From positions 4,192,001 through 4,256,000 of the forward strand of contig NZ_CP071182.1 in the NCBI RefSeq assembly GCF_017298635.1: DNA of 64,000 nucleotides, in the 5' to 3' direction. A model generated the notes under the pieces. The model ran no database searches. It saw only the letters and a list, made by a program, of their open reading frames with translations, and was not told the origin of the DNA. This document shows, piece by piece, positions 28,021 through 36,419 of the stretch. Position 1 is the stretch's first letter, and the number at the start of each line of letters is the position of its first letter. A program made the position numbers and the translations under genes. The stretch is from Paenalicyclobacillus mengziensis (GTDB lineage Bacteria > Bacillota > Bacilli > Alicyclobacillales > Alicyclobacillaceae).

Positions 28021-29076
28021 TTACCCCCTCTTTGGCGTTACAGTCCCCCGGCTTGCAGTCTGACTTACTACAGATTGAACATCTTTGACAAAGAGACTTC
28101 GGAAGAGATAAAATCCCGGAGCCAGCAGTGCGAATCCAGCGACAAAAATCACAAGCGTTGTGACGAACATGGAATGATTCGACGCCGCATCTGAAAAGGT
28201 TAAATAGGGGTATAGCACATACGGATAATGAGCACACCCGTACGCAATCTGCGCCAAGACGAGTTGGATCACCGTGGCCCACAAACTCATGCGAGCCTTA
28301 CTCGTTTCCACAGGTCGAAACAGTCCTGCATAGCCGACGAGAAACATCACGAAGGATAAACCAAGGAGCGGCCACCAGGTAACAAGTCGATGACTCATAT
28401 CCAGTTGACCATGCATGGAAGAGACGATGGCGAGAATTCCACTCACCGCACTCAGTGGTCCGACCCATTGGGCACTGCGGCGAAATGCAGCGAAAGTTTC
28501 CAACGAACCGGCCTGTTTAGCATACTGTGCCAGAAAGAGTGCAGACAAATACAAAGCCATCAGAATCCCAAACGCGAGAAATACCAGTACCTGAGGTGAA
28601 AACAGGAACTTAGCAAATGGCAGAACATAAGCTCCTTGGGTTCCTCTGCCTACATACCCTCCCTGCGATAAACCAAGAATGGTGGCAAACAACCCAGGGA
28701 GAATGAGACCAGTGAGGCCAACCACCCAAATAATCGAGCTATGCTTTTGCTCCGAAGCATAGCCAAACTGCCAATAAGCCCCGCGCAAAATCAGTAATCC
28801 CAAAACCATCGACGCGGGAATGAGGAGAATGCTCCCGTACGCATAGGCAGCTCCAGGAAATAATCCGACAATCGCTACTGGGATGAGGACAAGGAATGAG
28901 TTCACCAACTCCCAAGTGGGAGAGACAAACGAGTGGGCAACTTCCTCAGCCTCCCAGTTATTACGCCTGCTAAAGTACCAGCGCCAAAAACTCGATCCAA
29001 AATCGATCCCACCGAGAATGGTATAGATGGATATCATGGCCCAAATAAATGCGGCTCCCAAGGCTACTATGTTCAC
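28021..29076 (-). CDS. cydB: Cytochrome bd-type quinol oxidase subunit II
   Basis: A 351-residue integral membrane protein with about eight to nine helices and the CydB pattern: an N-terminal YTILGGIDFGSSFWRW, then SPTWELVNSFLVLI and LLILRGAYWQFGY. Subunit II packs against CydA and stabilises the haem pair; it binds no haem by itself. The ATG overlaps the cydA stop (ATGA), so the two subunits are translated together. Sequence drift from the E. coli proteins suggests the CIO-like or Bacillus-type branch. It is followed closely by the DUF2294 gene. Confidence 0.9.
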   Translation of the reverse strand: MNIVALGAAFIWAMISIYTILGGIDFGSSFWRWYFSRRNNWEAEEVAHSFVSPTWELVNSFLVLIPVAIVGLFPGAAYAYGSILLIPASMVLGLLILRGAYWQFGYASEQKHSSIIWVVGLTGLILPGLFATILGLSQGGYVGRGTQGAYVLPFAKFLFSPQVLVFLAFGILMALYLSALFLAQYAKQAGSLETFAAFRRSAQWVGPLSAVSGILAIVSSMHGQLDMSHRLVTWWPLLGLSFVMFLVGYAGLFRPVETSKARMSLWATVIQLVLAQIAYGCAHYPYVLYPYLTFSDAASNHSMFVTTLVIFVAGFALLAPGFYLFRSLFVKDVQSVVSQTASRGTVTPKRG

Positions 29077-30440
29077 GCCAAGTTCCCTTCTTTCTCATGT
29101 TTCACAACGTGAGTGGTGTACGTAACCTGGTACTCCGAAAGGGGATGGTTACGAAAATAGCGTTTGAGTGCCCAAATGGATCCAATCAATAACACAACAT
29201 ACAAGCTGACGAAGCCCACAAATAGGATTCCCACACTTGCTGACGGTGTGACGGCTTGACTCACAGTCATCACCCCGTAGATAATCCATGGTTGACGCGC
29301 AAACTCAGCGAAACACCAGCCGGCTTCTATTCCAATCATAGCGAGGAAACCCGTTACGAAAATGACCCGAAGAAGCCAACCGGGTACATCCAGTGTCTTT
29401 GCACGGAAGCGATAAACCCAATAAGCAGCAGCTACGGCAATGCAGAAACTCCCGATTCCAACCATGGTATCAAAAAGCAAATGCACAAACAGAGGAGGCC
29501 AAGTGTTCTGGGGGAAATGGTCGAGACCTAACACCTTACCATCCAGCCGTTCTGTAGCAAGCCAACTTAACAGGTCTGGAACATGAATTCCACCGACAAC
29601 GCTTTGTGTGGCAGCATTGACAATCCCGCCAATCACTAAAGGAGCATTTCGAGTGGTATGAAATAAACCTTCGGCAGCGGCTAACTTCTCCGGTTGAAAT
29701 TTCGCGAGAAACTTCCCGGATAAGTCTCCAATGAAGGCAGTTAAAACGGAAGTGACTCCCCCGACCGCCATAGTCAAAGAAAGAGTTTGACGATGGTAGG
29801 CGCGTTCTTCACTGGTTTGGTCTCTTTTAAGAAGGTTTTTTGCTGCCACCGCAGACATCACAAAGGCTACTGCCATATAAGCGGACACCACGACGTGCGC
29901 TAACTCCGTAGGAAAGGCGGGGTTGAAGAAGGCTCTCAAAAGATCAATCTGGGTTGGAGATCCGTGGACCCAAGTCACCCCGGTTGGGGTATTCATAAAA
30001 GAATTGACATCGGTAATAAGCACTGCTGAAGCCGTGGAACCGATACTCATGAACAGTGCGCTCAAAATCCGCGTTTTTACGGACAGACGTTTTCCGCCGT
30101 ATACATAAATCGCAAGAAAGAGAGATTCGAGCATAAACGCGAAAATCTCCATTTCGAAGGGAACATTAATGACTTGTCCCACTACGCGCATGAATGTAGG
30201 CCAAAGAACTGATAACATGACGGCAACCGTCGTTCCTGTGACAATCCCGACACCTACAAGCAACAACAGGATTCGTACCATTCGAACGGCAAATACTTGG
30301 TACACTTGCTGCTTTGTTCGGGCAGCGACAATCTCTGCAATGAAAATCAGTAACGGAATGCCTACACCGATTGTGGCATAGACAATGTGGTAGCCTAGGG
30401 TGATACCGAACAACGCTCTCGCCATCTCTACATGGTTCAT
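29073..30440 (-). CDS. cydA: Cytochrome bd-type quinol oxidase subunit I
   Basis: A 455-residue subunit I of a bd-type oxidase, which takes electrons from (mena)quinol and reduces oxygen. Conserved parts: ARALFGITLGYHIVYATIG with the distal haem histidine, PFEMEIFAFMLESLFLAIY, and FARQPWIIYGVM, the equivalent of the GRQPW motif. The loop between helices VI and VII (quinol site) appears short, as in CIO-type enzymes. I prefer ATG 30440; GTG 30452 is possible and has AGAGG upstream. The leader contains the conserved RNA element also found before fdhA, so oxidase and formate dehydrogenase may respond to one signal. Confidence 0.92.
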   Translation of the reverse strand: MNHVEMARALFGITLGYHIVYATIGVGIPLLIFIAEIVAARTKQQVYQVFAVRMVRILLLLVGVGIVTGTTVAVMLSVLWPTFMRVVGQVINVPFEMEIFAFMLESLFLAIYVYGGKRLSVKTRILSALFMSIGSTASAVLITDVNSFMNTPTGVTWVHGSPTQIDLLRAFFNPAFPTELAHVVVSAYMAVAFVMSAVAAKNLLKRDQTSEERAYHRQTLSLTMAVGGVTSVLTAFIGDLSGKFLAKFQPEKLAAAEGLFHTTRNAPLVIGGIVNAATQSVVGGIHVPDLLSWLATERLDGKVLGLDHFPQNTWPPLFVHLLFDTMVGIGSFCIAVAAAYWVYRFRAKTLDVPGWLLRVIFVTGFLAMIGIEAGWCFAEFARQPWIIYGVMTVSQAVTPSASVGILFVGFVSLYVVLLIGSIWALKRYFRNHPLSEYQVTYTTHVVKHEKEGNLA

Positions 30441-30497
30441 TTTCCTTACCACTCCCTATACCTCTTGCTTGGCTGACACAGCGAAGTCAATAAAAAA

Positions 30498-30588
30498 ACT
30501 CCATTAGAAACTCCGACCGGACATTTCATGTCCATCGAAGTTCATAATGGAGTAGTTTCAGGCACTTCCTGTACCTGATTACCAATCC
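30498..30588 (-). promoter_or_regulatory. Conserved leader RNA with terminator, cydA copy
   Basis: Minus strand: GGATTGGTA (30580-30588), an 8-bp hairpin with loop AGGAA (30558-30578; GTACAGGAAGTGC), CTACTCCATTA, then a long hairpin whose outer arms (ACTCCATTA and TAATGGAGT; 30545-30553 and 30498-30506) are followed by TTTTTTT. The hairpin stem keeps its pairing relative to the fdhA copy through compensating changes, while the AGGA loop and the two boxes are conserved in sequence. The insert of the terminator hairpin is unrelated between the two copies. Confidence 0.75.
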
Positions 30589-30786
30589 GCTATGTCAGAT
30601 GTGGATTACCAAGTACATTCGATTTTGGCATATTGAGTTTCTAATTTCCACAAGCAAATCCTTTAAATTGTGTCAAGCAATCAACTAAATTGTATCAGAA
30701 TCACCATATTCGAATCAGAGAGTCCACCATAAACTACAAGAATCTAAAGGCAACCGCGTCACCGAACGTTGATAACCATGTTCTTC

Positions 30787-31242
30787 TTAAGATGACTGCG
30801 TCGTTGGCCGGATCAAGATTTCATTCACAGATGCTCGTTCTGGTTGGTTAATTGCATAGAAGATTGCTTCCGCAATGTCTTCTGATTGAAGTGGCTGCGC
30901 TGTCGCCCTGGATTTCAGAGCGGACAAAGCATCTTCATCCGTAATTGTCGTGAGTAACTCCGTCTCAACCATACCAGGTGAGATAATCGTCGCACGGATA
31001 TTGGAAGTCGGTGACAATTCCATGCGAAGTCCTTCCGTAATTGCCCGTACCGCAAACTTGGTTCCACTGTATACCGCCCCTGCCATCCCCACTCGATGAC
31101 CTGCAACGGATGAGACGTTAATGATATGCCCGTTTTTTTGGCGTTCCATGATGGGTACCACGGCGGCAATCCCATAAAGGACACCCTTGATATTCACATC
31201 GATCATTCGATCCTATTCGTTCACTTTACGTTTATTTAGGAA
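30787..31242 (-). pseudogene. SDR oxidoreductase, 3' part (interrupted)
   Basis: The C-terminal part of a short-chain dehydrogenase: MIDVNIKGVLYGIAAVVPIM, then NVSSVAGHRVGMAGAVYSGTK with the catalytic Ser, Tyr and Lys, and ISPGMVETELLT. It is separated from its N-terminal half (32287-32579) by an IS1595 element. Across the junction the frame reads LSFLNKRKVNE, then TAG (31213-31215), then DRMIDVN; homologues usually have Trp there, so a TGG-to-TAG change adds a second lesion. The gene would not give a full enzyme. Its position beside WrbA-like and thioredoxin genes suggests it was part of that set. Confidence 0.88.
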
Positions 31243-32286
31243 CACACATATCTAGTCACGTAAGTAACATGGGTTCAACCCCCACCTAGGCGACTTGGGA
31301 TACATTTATTGGATGAGTTAGTGCACAGGCGTTGAGAAGCCTTTCGACCAATTTGTGTCCCATGTGTCGGCGATTGAATCGATAGGTAAATTCGGCGACG
31401 TACAATCGTTTGAAGCGCTCTCGTCCGTGATAAGTCCCGTCAATGAATGCTTTGAGATTGCTAATCGTTGTGTCGATCCACTGAAACGTGTCATGGGCAT
31501 TTTCGTCACTCGACAATGTCACCAGATGCGGGATATCGAGTTCCTTTGCGCTGGCACTGTACGACCAGTTCCCGTCCGTTTCCAAGACGACATCGGTCGC
31601 CAGATTGCGTTCCAGTACGGACAGTATCGAATTCTTACTCAAGTCTTCAATTTCTTCAATGAAACAGTATTGGGGTTTGCCTTTCTTTAGCGAAACCCCG
31701 ATGACCATGGGTGACTGTGCTGTGCCACGTCCCCGTTTCCCTTTGCTTTTGCCTCCAAGGTAAAAATCATCGACTTGAATGATGCCTTCCAGCTTGTATT
31801 TGGCGTTTTGTTCCGCCATCGCATTGCGGATTTTATTCAACATGTGCCAAGCCGTGTCATAGGACACGCCAATGTGACGCTGAAGTGTTTTCGCAGAAAT
31901 ACCACGCTTGTCATTGCTAACCAGGTAAATCGCAATGAACCACTTGTACAGCGGCGTCTTGCTTTTATGAAAGATGGTCCCCGCTGTCACAGAAGTCTGG
32001 CGATGACACTGTTTGCACTCGAACAGCGGGACTCTGCGCTCAGCGTCACGCCGATGTGCAGCATGAATAAGCATGGCTTCGGAATGGTTACATTTCGGGC
32101 ACGTGAAACCTTCTTTCCATCGTAGGTGAATGAGATGCTCTTCACAGGCTTTCTCGTCCGAGAATTTTTGCGTAAACTCCAAGAGATTCACCAGTACCAC
32201 CTCAGTATACGAACGTTTGTTCCCATACCGATTGTATCACTCAGTCTCCACTTTTGAAAGCCAACTTATAAGACTAGATATGTGTG
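31243..32286 (-). mobile_element. IS1595-family insertion sequence
   Basis: A 1044-bp element with perfect terminal inverted repeats (CACACATATCTAGTC at the left, its complement at 32272-32286), flanked by the 8-bp target duplication TTTAGGAA (31235-31242 and 32287-32294). Eight base pairs is the usual duplication for this family. The element splits an SDR gene. The single transposase gene is intact and the ends are identical, so insertion looks recent. Confidence 0.93.
31286..32200 (-). CDS. IS1595-family transposase
   Basis: A 304-residue transposase. An N-terminal zinc ribbon (CPKCNHSEAML and CKQCHRQTSVTAGTI) is followed by a helical domain (GISAKTLQRHIGVSYDTAW) and an ISXO2-like DDE/N catalytic domain starting at IIQVDDFYLGGKSKGKRGRG, with VVLETDGNWSY and a later HDTFQWIDTTISNLKAFI. 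The start is GTG 32200, with an alternative GTG at 32191 that has a better-spaced GAGGTGG. It lies within clean inverted repeats and appears functional. Confidence 0.93.
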   Translation of the reverse strand: MVLVNLLEFTQKFSDEKACEEHLIHLRWKEGFTCPKCNHSEAMLIHAAHRRDAERRVPLFECKQCHRQTSVTAGTIFHKSKTPLYKWFIAIYLVSNDKRGISAKTLQRHIGVSYDTAWHMLNKIRNAMAEQNAKYKLEGIIQVDDFYLGGKSKGKRGRGTAQSPMVIGVSLKKGKPQYCFIEEIEDLSKNSILSVLERNLATDVVLETDGNWSYSASAKELDIPHLVTLSSDENAHDTFQWIDTTISNLKAFIDGTYHGRERFKRLYVAEFTYRFNRRHMGHKLVERLLNACALTHPINVSQVA

Positions 32287-32579
32287 TTTAGGAAAGACAG
32301 CGGCATCAGCCCGGCATTGTTCACCCAGACATCGATTGTCCCGTACGTATGCACTGCAAAGTCAGCTAAAGCCTGTACATCCTTCATGGATGTGGCATCA
32401 GCACCCATATAACTTGCAGACCCACCGGCTTCTGTGATTTGATGAACGATTTCTTTCAATCGTTCCACCCTACGTGCGGACAACACGACTTTCGCCCCAC
32501 CTTGTGCTAATCGGAGTGCTGTAGCTTGACCAATACCACTGCTGGCGCCAGTGATTACGACGACCTTGTTTTCAACCAA
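32287..32579 (-). pseudogene. SDR oxidoreductase, 5' part (interrupted)
   Basis: The N-terminal half of a classical SDR: VVVITGASSGIGQATALRLA carries the TGxxxGIG nucleotide motif, followed by VLSARRVERL, suggesting NADP preference, and DVWVNNAGLMPLSFLN with the NNAG strand. TTG 32579 is the start, with AAAGGGG 8 bases upstream. Reading is cut by the IS1595 element; the catalytic Ser-Tyr-Lys lies in the 30787-31242 fragment. Confidence 0.9.
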
Positions 32580-32673
32580 TTGAATAACCCCTTTATCAGC
32601 TTCGGGTTTGTTATGGATAGTAAATCGTTTCCTGCCTGAGCAACTTTACAAGAATGAGCCGCTAAGTATGTGG

Positions 32674-33231
32674 TTAAGCCTTTACGACTTCGGCTGTCAT
32701 TTTTTTTGCCACTTCAGCGACCGAACGACCATACTCACGAGCGATTTTCAACTCGACTTCAGAAGGGCGATTCATGGGTGCATCTTTTGATGATTCAACT
32801 GGAATCACCGCTGTCGCACCATAAGGATTTCCATAGACTGCCCTGTCTTCATTGAACTGACCTGTATTCGAAACGATAATCATCCCATGGTGTTGCATCG
32901 GTGTTTGAAGCGCTCTACAGATATTCTCTACGCCACCGTGGTGGGTTGAGGTGGTTGCATAGACACCGCCAACTTTACCTTGTAGATTGCCGAAGAACCA
33001 TAACTGTCCTAGTTTGGATAAGAAGTTTGACATTTTGGGATTTGGTTCACCAAACACGCCCGAAGAACCCCAGATAATGGCATCCGCAGATTTCAGTTCA
33101 TCCGGTTCGGTTTCATCAACCGACTTAAAAATCACTTCTGCTCCCGCAACCTCTTTAGCTCCCGCTGCAATGGCTTCACCGAGTGCGACGGTATGTCCAT
33201 ACATACTTGCGTGCAAAACATATACTTTCAT
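32674..33231 (-). CDS. WrbA-like NAD(P)H:quinone oxidoreductase
   Basis: A 185-residue flavodoxin-like protein of the WrbA type. The FMN phosphate loop is at the N-terminus (ASMYGHTVALGEAI), followed by ADAIIWGSSGVFGEPNPKM and VGGVYATTSTHHGGVENI, the flavin-binding loops. WrbA enzymes reduce quinones by two electrons, avoiding semiquinone formation. AGGGGAA lies before the ATG. The gene sits with thioredoxin, DJ-1/PfpI, Dabb and SDR genes under the gaze of a YodB-like regulator, which fits a role in quinone or electrophile detoxification. Confidence 0.88.
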   Translation of the reverse strand: MKVYVLHASMYGHTVALGEAIAAGAKEVAGAEVIFKSVDETEPDELKSADAIIWGSSGVFGEPNPKMSNFLSKLGQLWFFGNLQGKVGGVYATTSTHHGGVENICRALQTPMQHHGMIIVSNTGQFNEDRAVYGNPYGATAVIPVESSKDAPMNRPSEVELKIAREYGRSVAEVAKKMTAEVVKA

Positions 33232-33280
33232 TCGTAAGTTCCCCTCTCATCAACGTGATTTCCAAAAGTGTCTTGACCCT

Positions 33281-34186
33281 TCAGGCGAGCTGCCTCACTG
33301 AGACCCTATCTGGCTTTTGCTTTTGACGTCTCCGTATGGCAAATAATGAAACTCCTGCGATCACGATCAACGTGCCAACAACCTGTGAAATGTGTATGGT
33401 TTCCCCCATCAGCAGATATGCCAGAACTGCCGTGAAGATCGGGTTAAAGTTGAGAAATATGCCCGACTTTGTACCGCCTACTCGCTGAATCCCAATATTC
33501 CACAGAATCATAGCTACCACTGTTCCACCGATGGCCGTATAAAAAATTGAACTCCAAAATGGAACGTTCAACTGGTGAAATGAAAGTGTAGGCAGGTCAA
33601 ACGGAAGCATGAAGATGACGCCAAGAACACCAGCCCAAAGCGTCGCTCCATAAGCAGACACGTGTTTCATTGCAAATCGTCCCGCAACAGCATAGAGTCC
33701 CCAGCACGCCACAGCAACGAGCATCAGCCATACACCCGTATTTACCTGAAAGTGAGCCAGGGCAGTCAAATGCCCTTTCGTCACGACAACAATTACGCCA
33801 AAAAGAGAGACAAGCATACCGGCAATTTGGCGAATTCTTAACCGCTCTCGCAAAAAGATAAACGATGCAATCGCAATCGCTACCGGATTCAACGCGGAAA
33901 TCAATCCCACGTTATCTGGTGTGGTATGCTGCAGGGCAAGGTACGTAAAAAGATTGAACGCAATCACGCCCGTCAGCGCCATCAACGCTAAGGGAATTAA
34001 AGCTCGAAGTGGCGGCAACAATTTTCCATCTGCAACCCACACAACAGGTAACAACAAAACATCTGCAATTGCCCAACGCAAATCGGTGATGGTCAGTGCA
34101 GAAGTGTGTCCGACTAAAAATTTTCCCGTGACAAAATTTCCGGCCCACATAAGGCTAGTTAGAACTAACAAAAGATAGTATTTCAT
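33281..34186 (-). CDS. EamA/DMT-family transporter
   Basis: A 301-residue membrane protein with ten helices in two EamA repeats (PTQ: first repeat around LTSLMWAGNFVTGKFLVG, second starting with VAVACWGLYAVAGRFAM). Drug/metabolite-transporter-superfamily exporters of this kind export amino acids or other small metabolites. ATG 34186 is chosen for GGAGG 6 bases upstream. It starts 18 bases after the Dabb gene and is probably in one transcript with it. The substrate cannot be told from sequence. Confidence 0.9.
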   Translation of the reverse strand: MKYYLLLVLTSLMWAGNFVTGKFLVGHTSALTITDLRWAIADVLLLPVVWVADGKLLPPLRALIPLALMALTGVIAFNLFTYLALQHTTPDNVGLISALNPVAIAIASFIFLRERLRIRQIAGMLVSLFGVIVVVTKGHLTALAHFQVNTGVWLMLVAVACWGLYAVAGRFAMKHVSAYGATLWAGVLGVIFMLPFDLPTLSFHQLNVPFWSSIFYTAIGGTVVAMILWNIGIQRVGGTKSGIFLNFNPIFTAVLAYLLMGETIHISQVVGTLIVIAGVSLFAIRRRQKQKPDRVSVRQLA

Positions 34187-34203
34187 TTTTCCTCCGTTGT
34201 CTG

Positions 34204-34485
34204 TCACTCAAAAAACTGAATGAGCAACTCACTGATATTCGGGCGGAAATACTCTTTAGAAAATAAAACGTGTTTTTCATGCACCATATACTCGTCGTGA
34301 GCTTGCATCGATTCGAAATCTACGGTAATCAAAAACCGATAGTGAACTTCGCCTTGCTCTATAACCCGCCGAAAAGTAACATTTTTTGCTCCAGGCACAC
34401 TTGTTAACAATTCCACGGTTTTGTCTCGTATCAAACTTTCTTTGGATGGGTCATTCAAATTGAATAGCAATATCTTGTGAACCAC
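34204..34485 (-). CDS. Dabb-domain (stress-responsive A/B barrel) protein
   Basis: A 93-residue single-domain protein of the Dabb family: MVHKILLFNL at the start, then LLTSVPGAKNVTFRRV, VHYRFLITVDFES and the Ala-His-Asp-Glu-Tyr motif preceding VHEKHVLF. Dabb proteins are small dimeric barrels, often near stress or catabolic genes. GTG 34485 has GGAGGTGAGG upstream. The function here is unknown. Confidence 0.88.
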   Translation of the reverse strand: MVHKILLFNLNDPSKESLIRDKTVELLTSVPGAKNVTFRRVIEQGEVHYRFLITVDFESMQAHDEYMVHEKHVLFSKEYFRPNISELLIQFFE

Positions 34486-34575
34486 GGATCCTCACCTCCC
34501 CTACGCCAGTTCCACAGTGACACCCGGTATCAATATGCGCGTGTCTAAACTATCTTCACCACCCGATCCGTTCCG

Positions 34576-35244
34576 TTATCGCTTTTGCAGTCCTTTTACA
34601 AGTTCTTGACCCATAAGTTCCGATGAAAAGGGATCACGACTCGTGACAATTTGCGAATTTCCCCAAACTGCGAAAGCTTTTTGGTCAAGTTCAGGAATGT
34701 AATCTGCAATTTTTCGCAGTTCTTGTTCAAGGCTATATGGCAAATACGGAAGTACGTCTTCGGGTTCCCAAACATCCGGATAACCTGTAACTTTCAGCCC
34801 GTCGACGATGCTCTTGCCATTGGGTCTTGTGGTATAAACCAGTACCGAAGGACCATGACATTCTGCAGCAATGATGCCCCCACGATCGTACACACTGTTG
34901 ATAATGCGGTGTAGATCCTCATTCTTCGCCAAATCAAACATTGCCCCATGACCACCGACAATCAAAATTGCATCGTAATCAGCCGCGTTTATCTCGCTGA
35001 TTTTTCGGGTGTCATCGGCCCGTCCAGATTCATACAATGCCTTGTACGTACCCTGCGGATCGTATTCTGGAAGTACACTACGCTCATCCAATTCTGGTTT
35101 TCCACCGAGCGGCGACGCCAAATCAACAACATGACCAGCTTCCTCAAGCGCTTTTAGTGGTGCAAACAGTTCCTCGCCCCACCACCCAGTGTGATAGTCC
35201 GTGTCCTTATATCCGCTTGATACAACCGCTAGAACTTTTGCCAT
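34576..35244 (-). CDS. DJ-1/PfpI-family protein (Hsp31-like)
   Basis: A 222-residue class I glutamine-amidotransferase-like protein. The nucleophile elbow is AAECHGPSVLVY, with Cys followed by His as in Hsp31-type glyoxalases or deglycases. YDAILIVGGHGAMFDLA and the N-terminal WGEELFAPLKALEEAG supply the Glu. Such proteins act on methylglyoxal or repair glycated substrates. GGAGGAG precedes the ATG. The gene lies directly downstream of thioredoxin, within the redox-stress set. Confidence 0.9.
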   Translation of the reverse strand: MAKVLAVVSSGYKDTDYHTGWWGEELFAPLKALEEAGHVVDLASPLGGKPELDERSVLPEYDPQGTYKALYESGRADDTRKISEINAADYDAILIVGGHGAMFDLAKNEDLHRIINSVYDRGGIIAAECHGPSVLVYTTRPNGKSIVDGLKVTGYPDVWEPEDVLPYLPYSLEQELRKIADYIPELDQKAFAVWGNSQIVTSRDPFSSELMGQELVKGLQKR

Positions 35245-35420
35245 GAAGACTCCTCCTTGTACTTCAAGTCACTTGATTTGAATGCCGTTCGCGCCCATTT
35301 ATTAGCCATTTGAAGAGTGAGATGCATGACCCCGGCTTGGCTAGGACCATAACGCTGGCATTAATGCAGAACCATTGAAGCCTCGTCGACAATTCGTCCC
35401 AATATAACAGGTTAGCTTCT

Positions 35421-35744
35421 TTACCCAACAACAACTTCCGTCAATTGAGCAATTAGGTCTGCTTTAGGTCTAAAGCCCACAATCTGCTTTAACGGCTTTC
35501 CATTTTGAAACAACATCAGTGTTGGAATACTCATTATACCGAACTGCTGTGCCGTAACAGGGTTTTCATCCACGTCGAGTTTTGCAACCACTAACTTTCC
35601 TTCGTATTCTTCTGAAACGTCTTCGAGCACAGGGGCCATCATTTTGCATGGCCCACACCAAGTTGCCCAAAAATCAACCAGCACTGGTGTATCCCGTTGA
35701 ATGAACTCTGCAAATGTTTTATCAGTGACCTTTTGAGTGGCCAT
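35421..35744 (-). CDS. trxA: Thioredoxin
   Basis: A 107-residue thioredoxin with the active site WCGPC in [17 protein letters not shown] and the conserved cis-proline in [10 protein letters not shown]. It reduces protein disulfides in the cytosol. ATG 35744 has AAGGGG 8 bases upstream. Its promoter (TTGACA at 35947-35952, 18 bases, TATTCT) overlaps the dyad in front of the divergent YodB-like gene, suggesting redox control. This is likely an extra thioredoxin rather than the housekeeping copy. Confidence 0.93.
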   Translation of the reverse strand: MATQKVTDKTFAEFIQRDTPVLVDFWATWCGPCKMMAPVLEDVSEEYEGKLVVAKLDVDENPVTAQQFGIMSIPTLMLFQNGKPLKQIVGFRPKADLIAQLTEVVVG

Positions 35745-35922
35745 TACAATTTCCCCTTTCACCGCAACAATTATCAGTGAACCTGAGTTCGTCTACTAAA
35801 GAAACTTTTGAAACCCTATTCCCCAAAACACCCCAACCTAGGTGAGTTGGCAAGTTGGGCTTCGTACGTGAGCTTCTTTCCTCAATGGAGTTACGAAAGG
35901 TAAGTAAAAAGTAACAGAACGT

Positions 35923-35974
35923 AGAATACAACCATTCACTTACTTTTGTCAAGCTTAGGTGTTAAAATAAGCTT
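35923..35974. promoter_or_regulatory. trxA promoter and HxlR operator dyad
   Basis: Minus strand: TTGACA (35947-35952), 18 bases, TATTCT (35923-35928), driving trxA. The perfect inverted repeat AAGCTTA-N10-TAAGCTT (35951-35974) overlaps the -35 edge and lies immediately upstream of the HxlR-family gene. This places the regulator to control both directions. Confidence 0.65.
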
Positions 35975-35986
35975 GAGGTGAGAAAA

Positions 35987-36304
35987 ATGAATCGCAACTA
36001 TGATGAGATGTGTCCCAAATTCAAGGAGGCATTTGATTTACTGGGAAAGCGTTGGACGGGCCTCATTCTTCGCACTCTCTGTGGAGGTCCAAAGCGTTTC
36101 TCGGAAATTGCAGCAATTATTCCGGACATGAGTGAACGCATGCTATCCGAACGGTTTCGGGAACTTGAGTGTGTAGGCATTGTCCAACGAACCGTGTATC
36201 CAGAGACACCTATCCGAATCGAATATGATCTGACGGAGAAGGGAAAAGCGCTTCATCCTGTTGTTGAAGCCGTACAAACTTGGGCAGACGATTGGATTAA
36301 TTAG
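35987..36304 (+). CDS. HxlR-family redox regulator, YodB-like
   Basis: A 105-residue winged-helix regulator. The N-terminus MCPKFKEAFDLLGKRWTGLI closely matches the YodB/CatR group of Bacillus, in which the corresponding Cys (here Cys9) senses quinones, diamide or hypochlorite. Further cysteines are at 32 and 62; the C-terminal cysteines of YodB are not seen. MLSERFRELECVGIVQRTV forms the recognition helix and wing. ATG 35987 has GAGG 9 bases upstream. It is divergent from trxA, with a dyad between. It probably represses the detoxification genes nearby until oxidised. Confidence 0.9.
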   Translation: MNRNYDEMCPKFKEAFDLLGKRWTGLILRTLCGGPKRFSEIAAIIPDMSERMLSERFRELECVGIVQRTVYPETPIRIEYDLTEKGKALHPVVEAVQTWADDWIN

Positions 36305-36419
36305 GACTATCGTTATCTCCCACTTGAGTGAGCTATGATAAGGAGTTACAGATTCCGTGTTTGTCCGACAAGACATCATGTCCAAGAACAGTATCTATAA
36401 TCCGGGTGCTTGATAGGTA

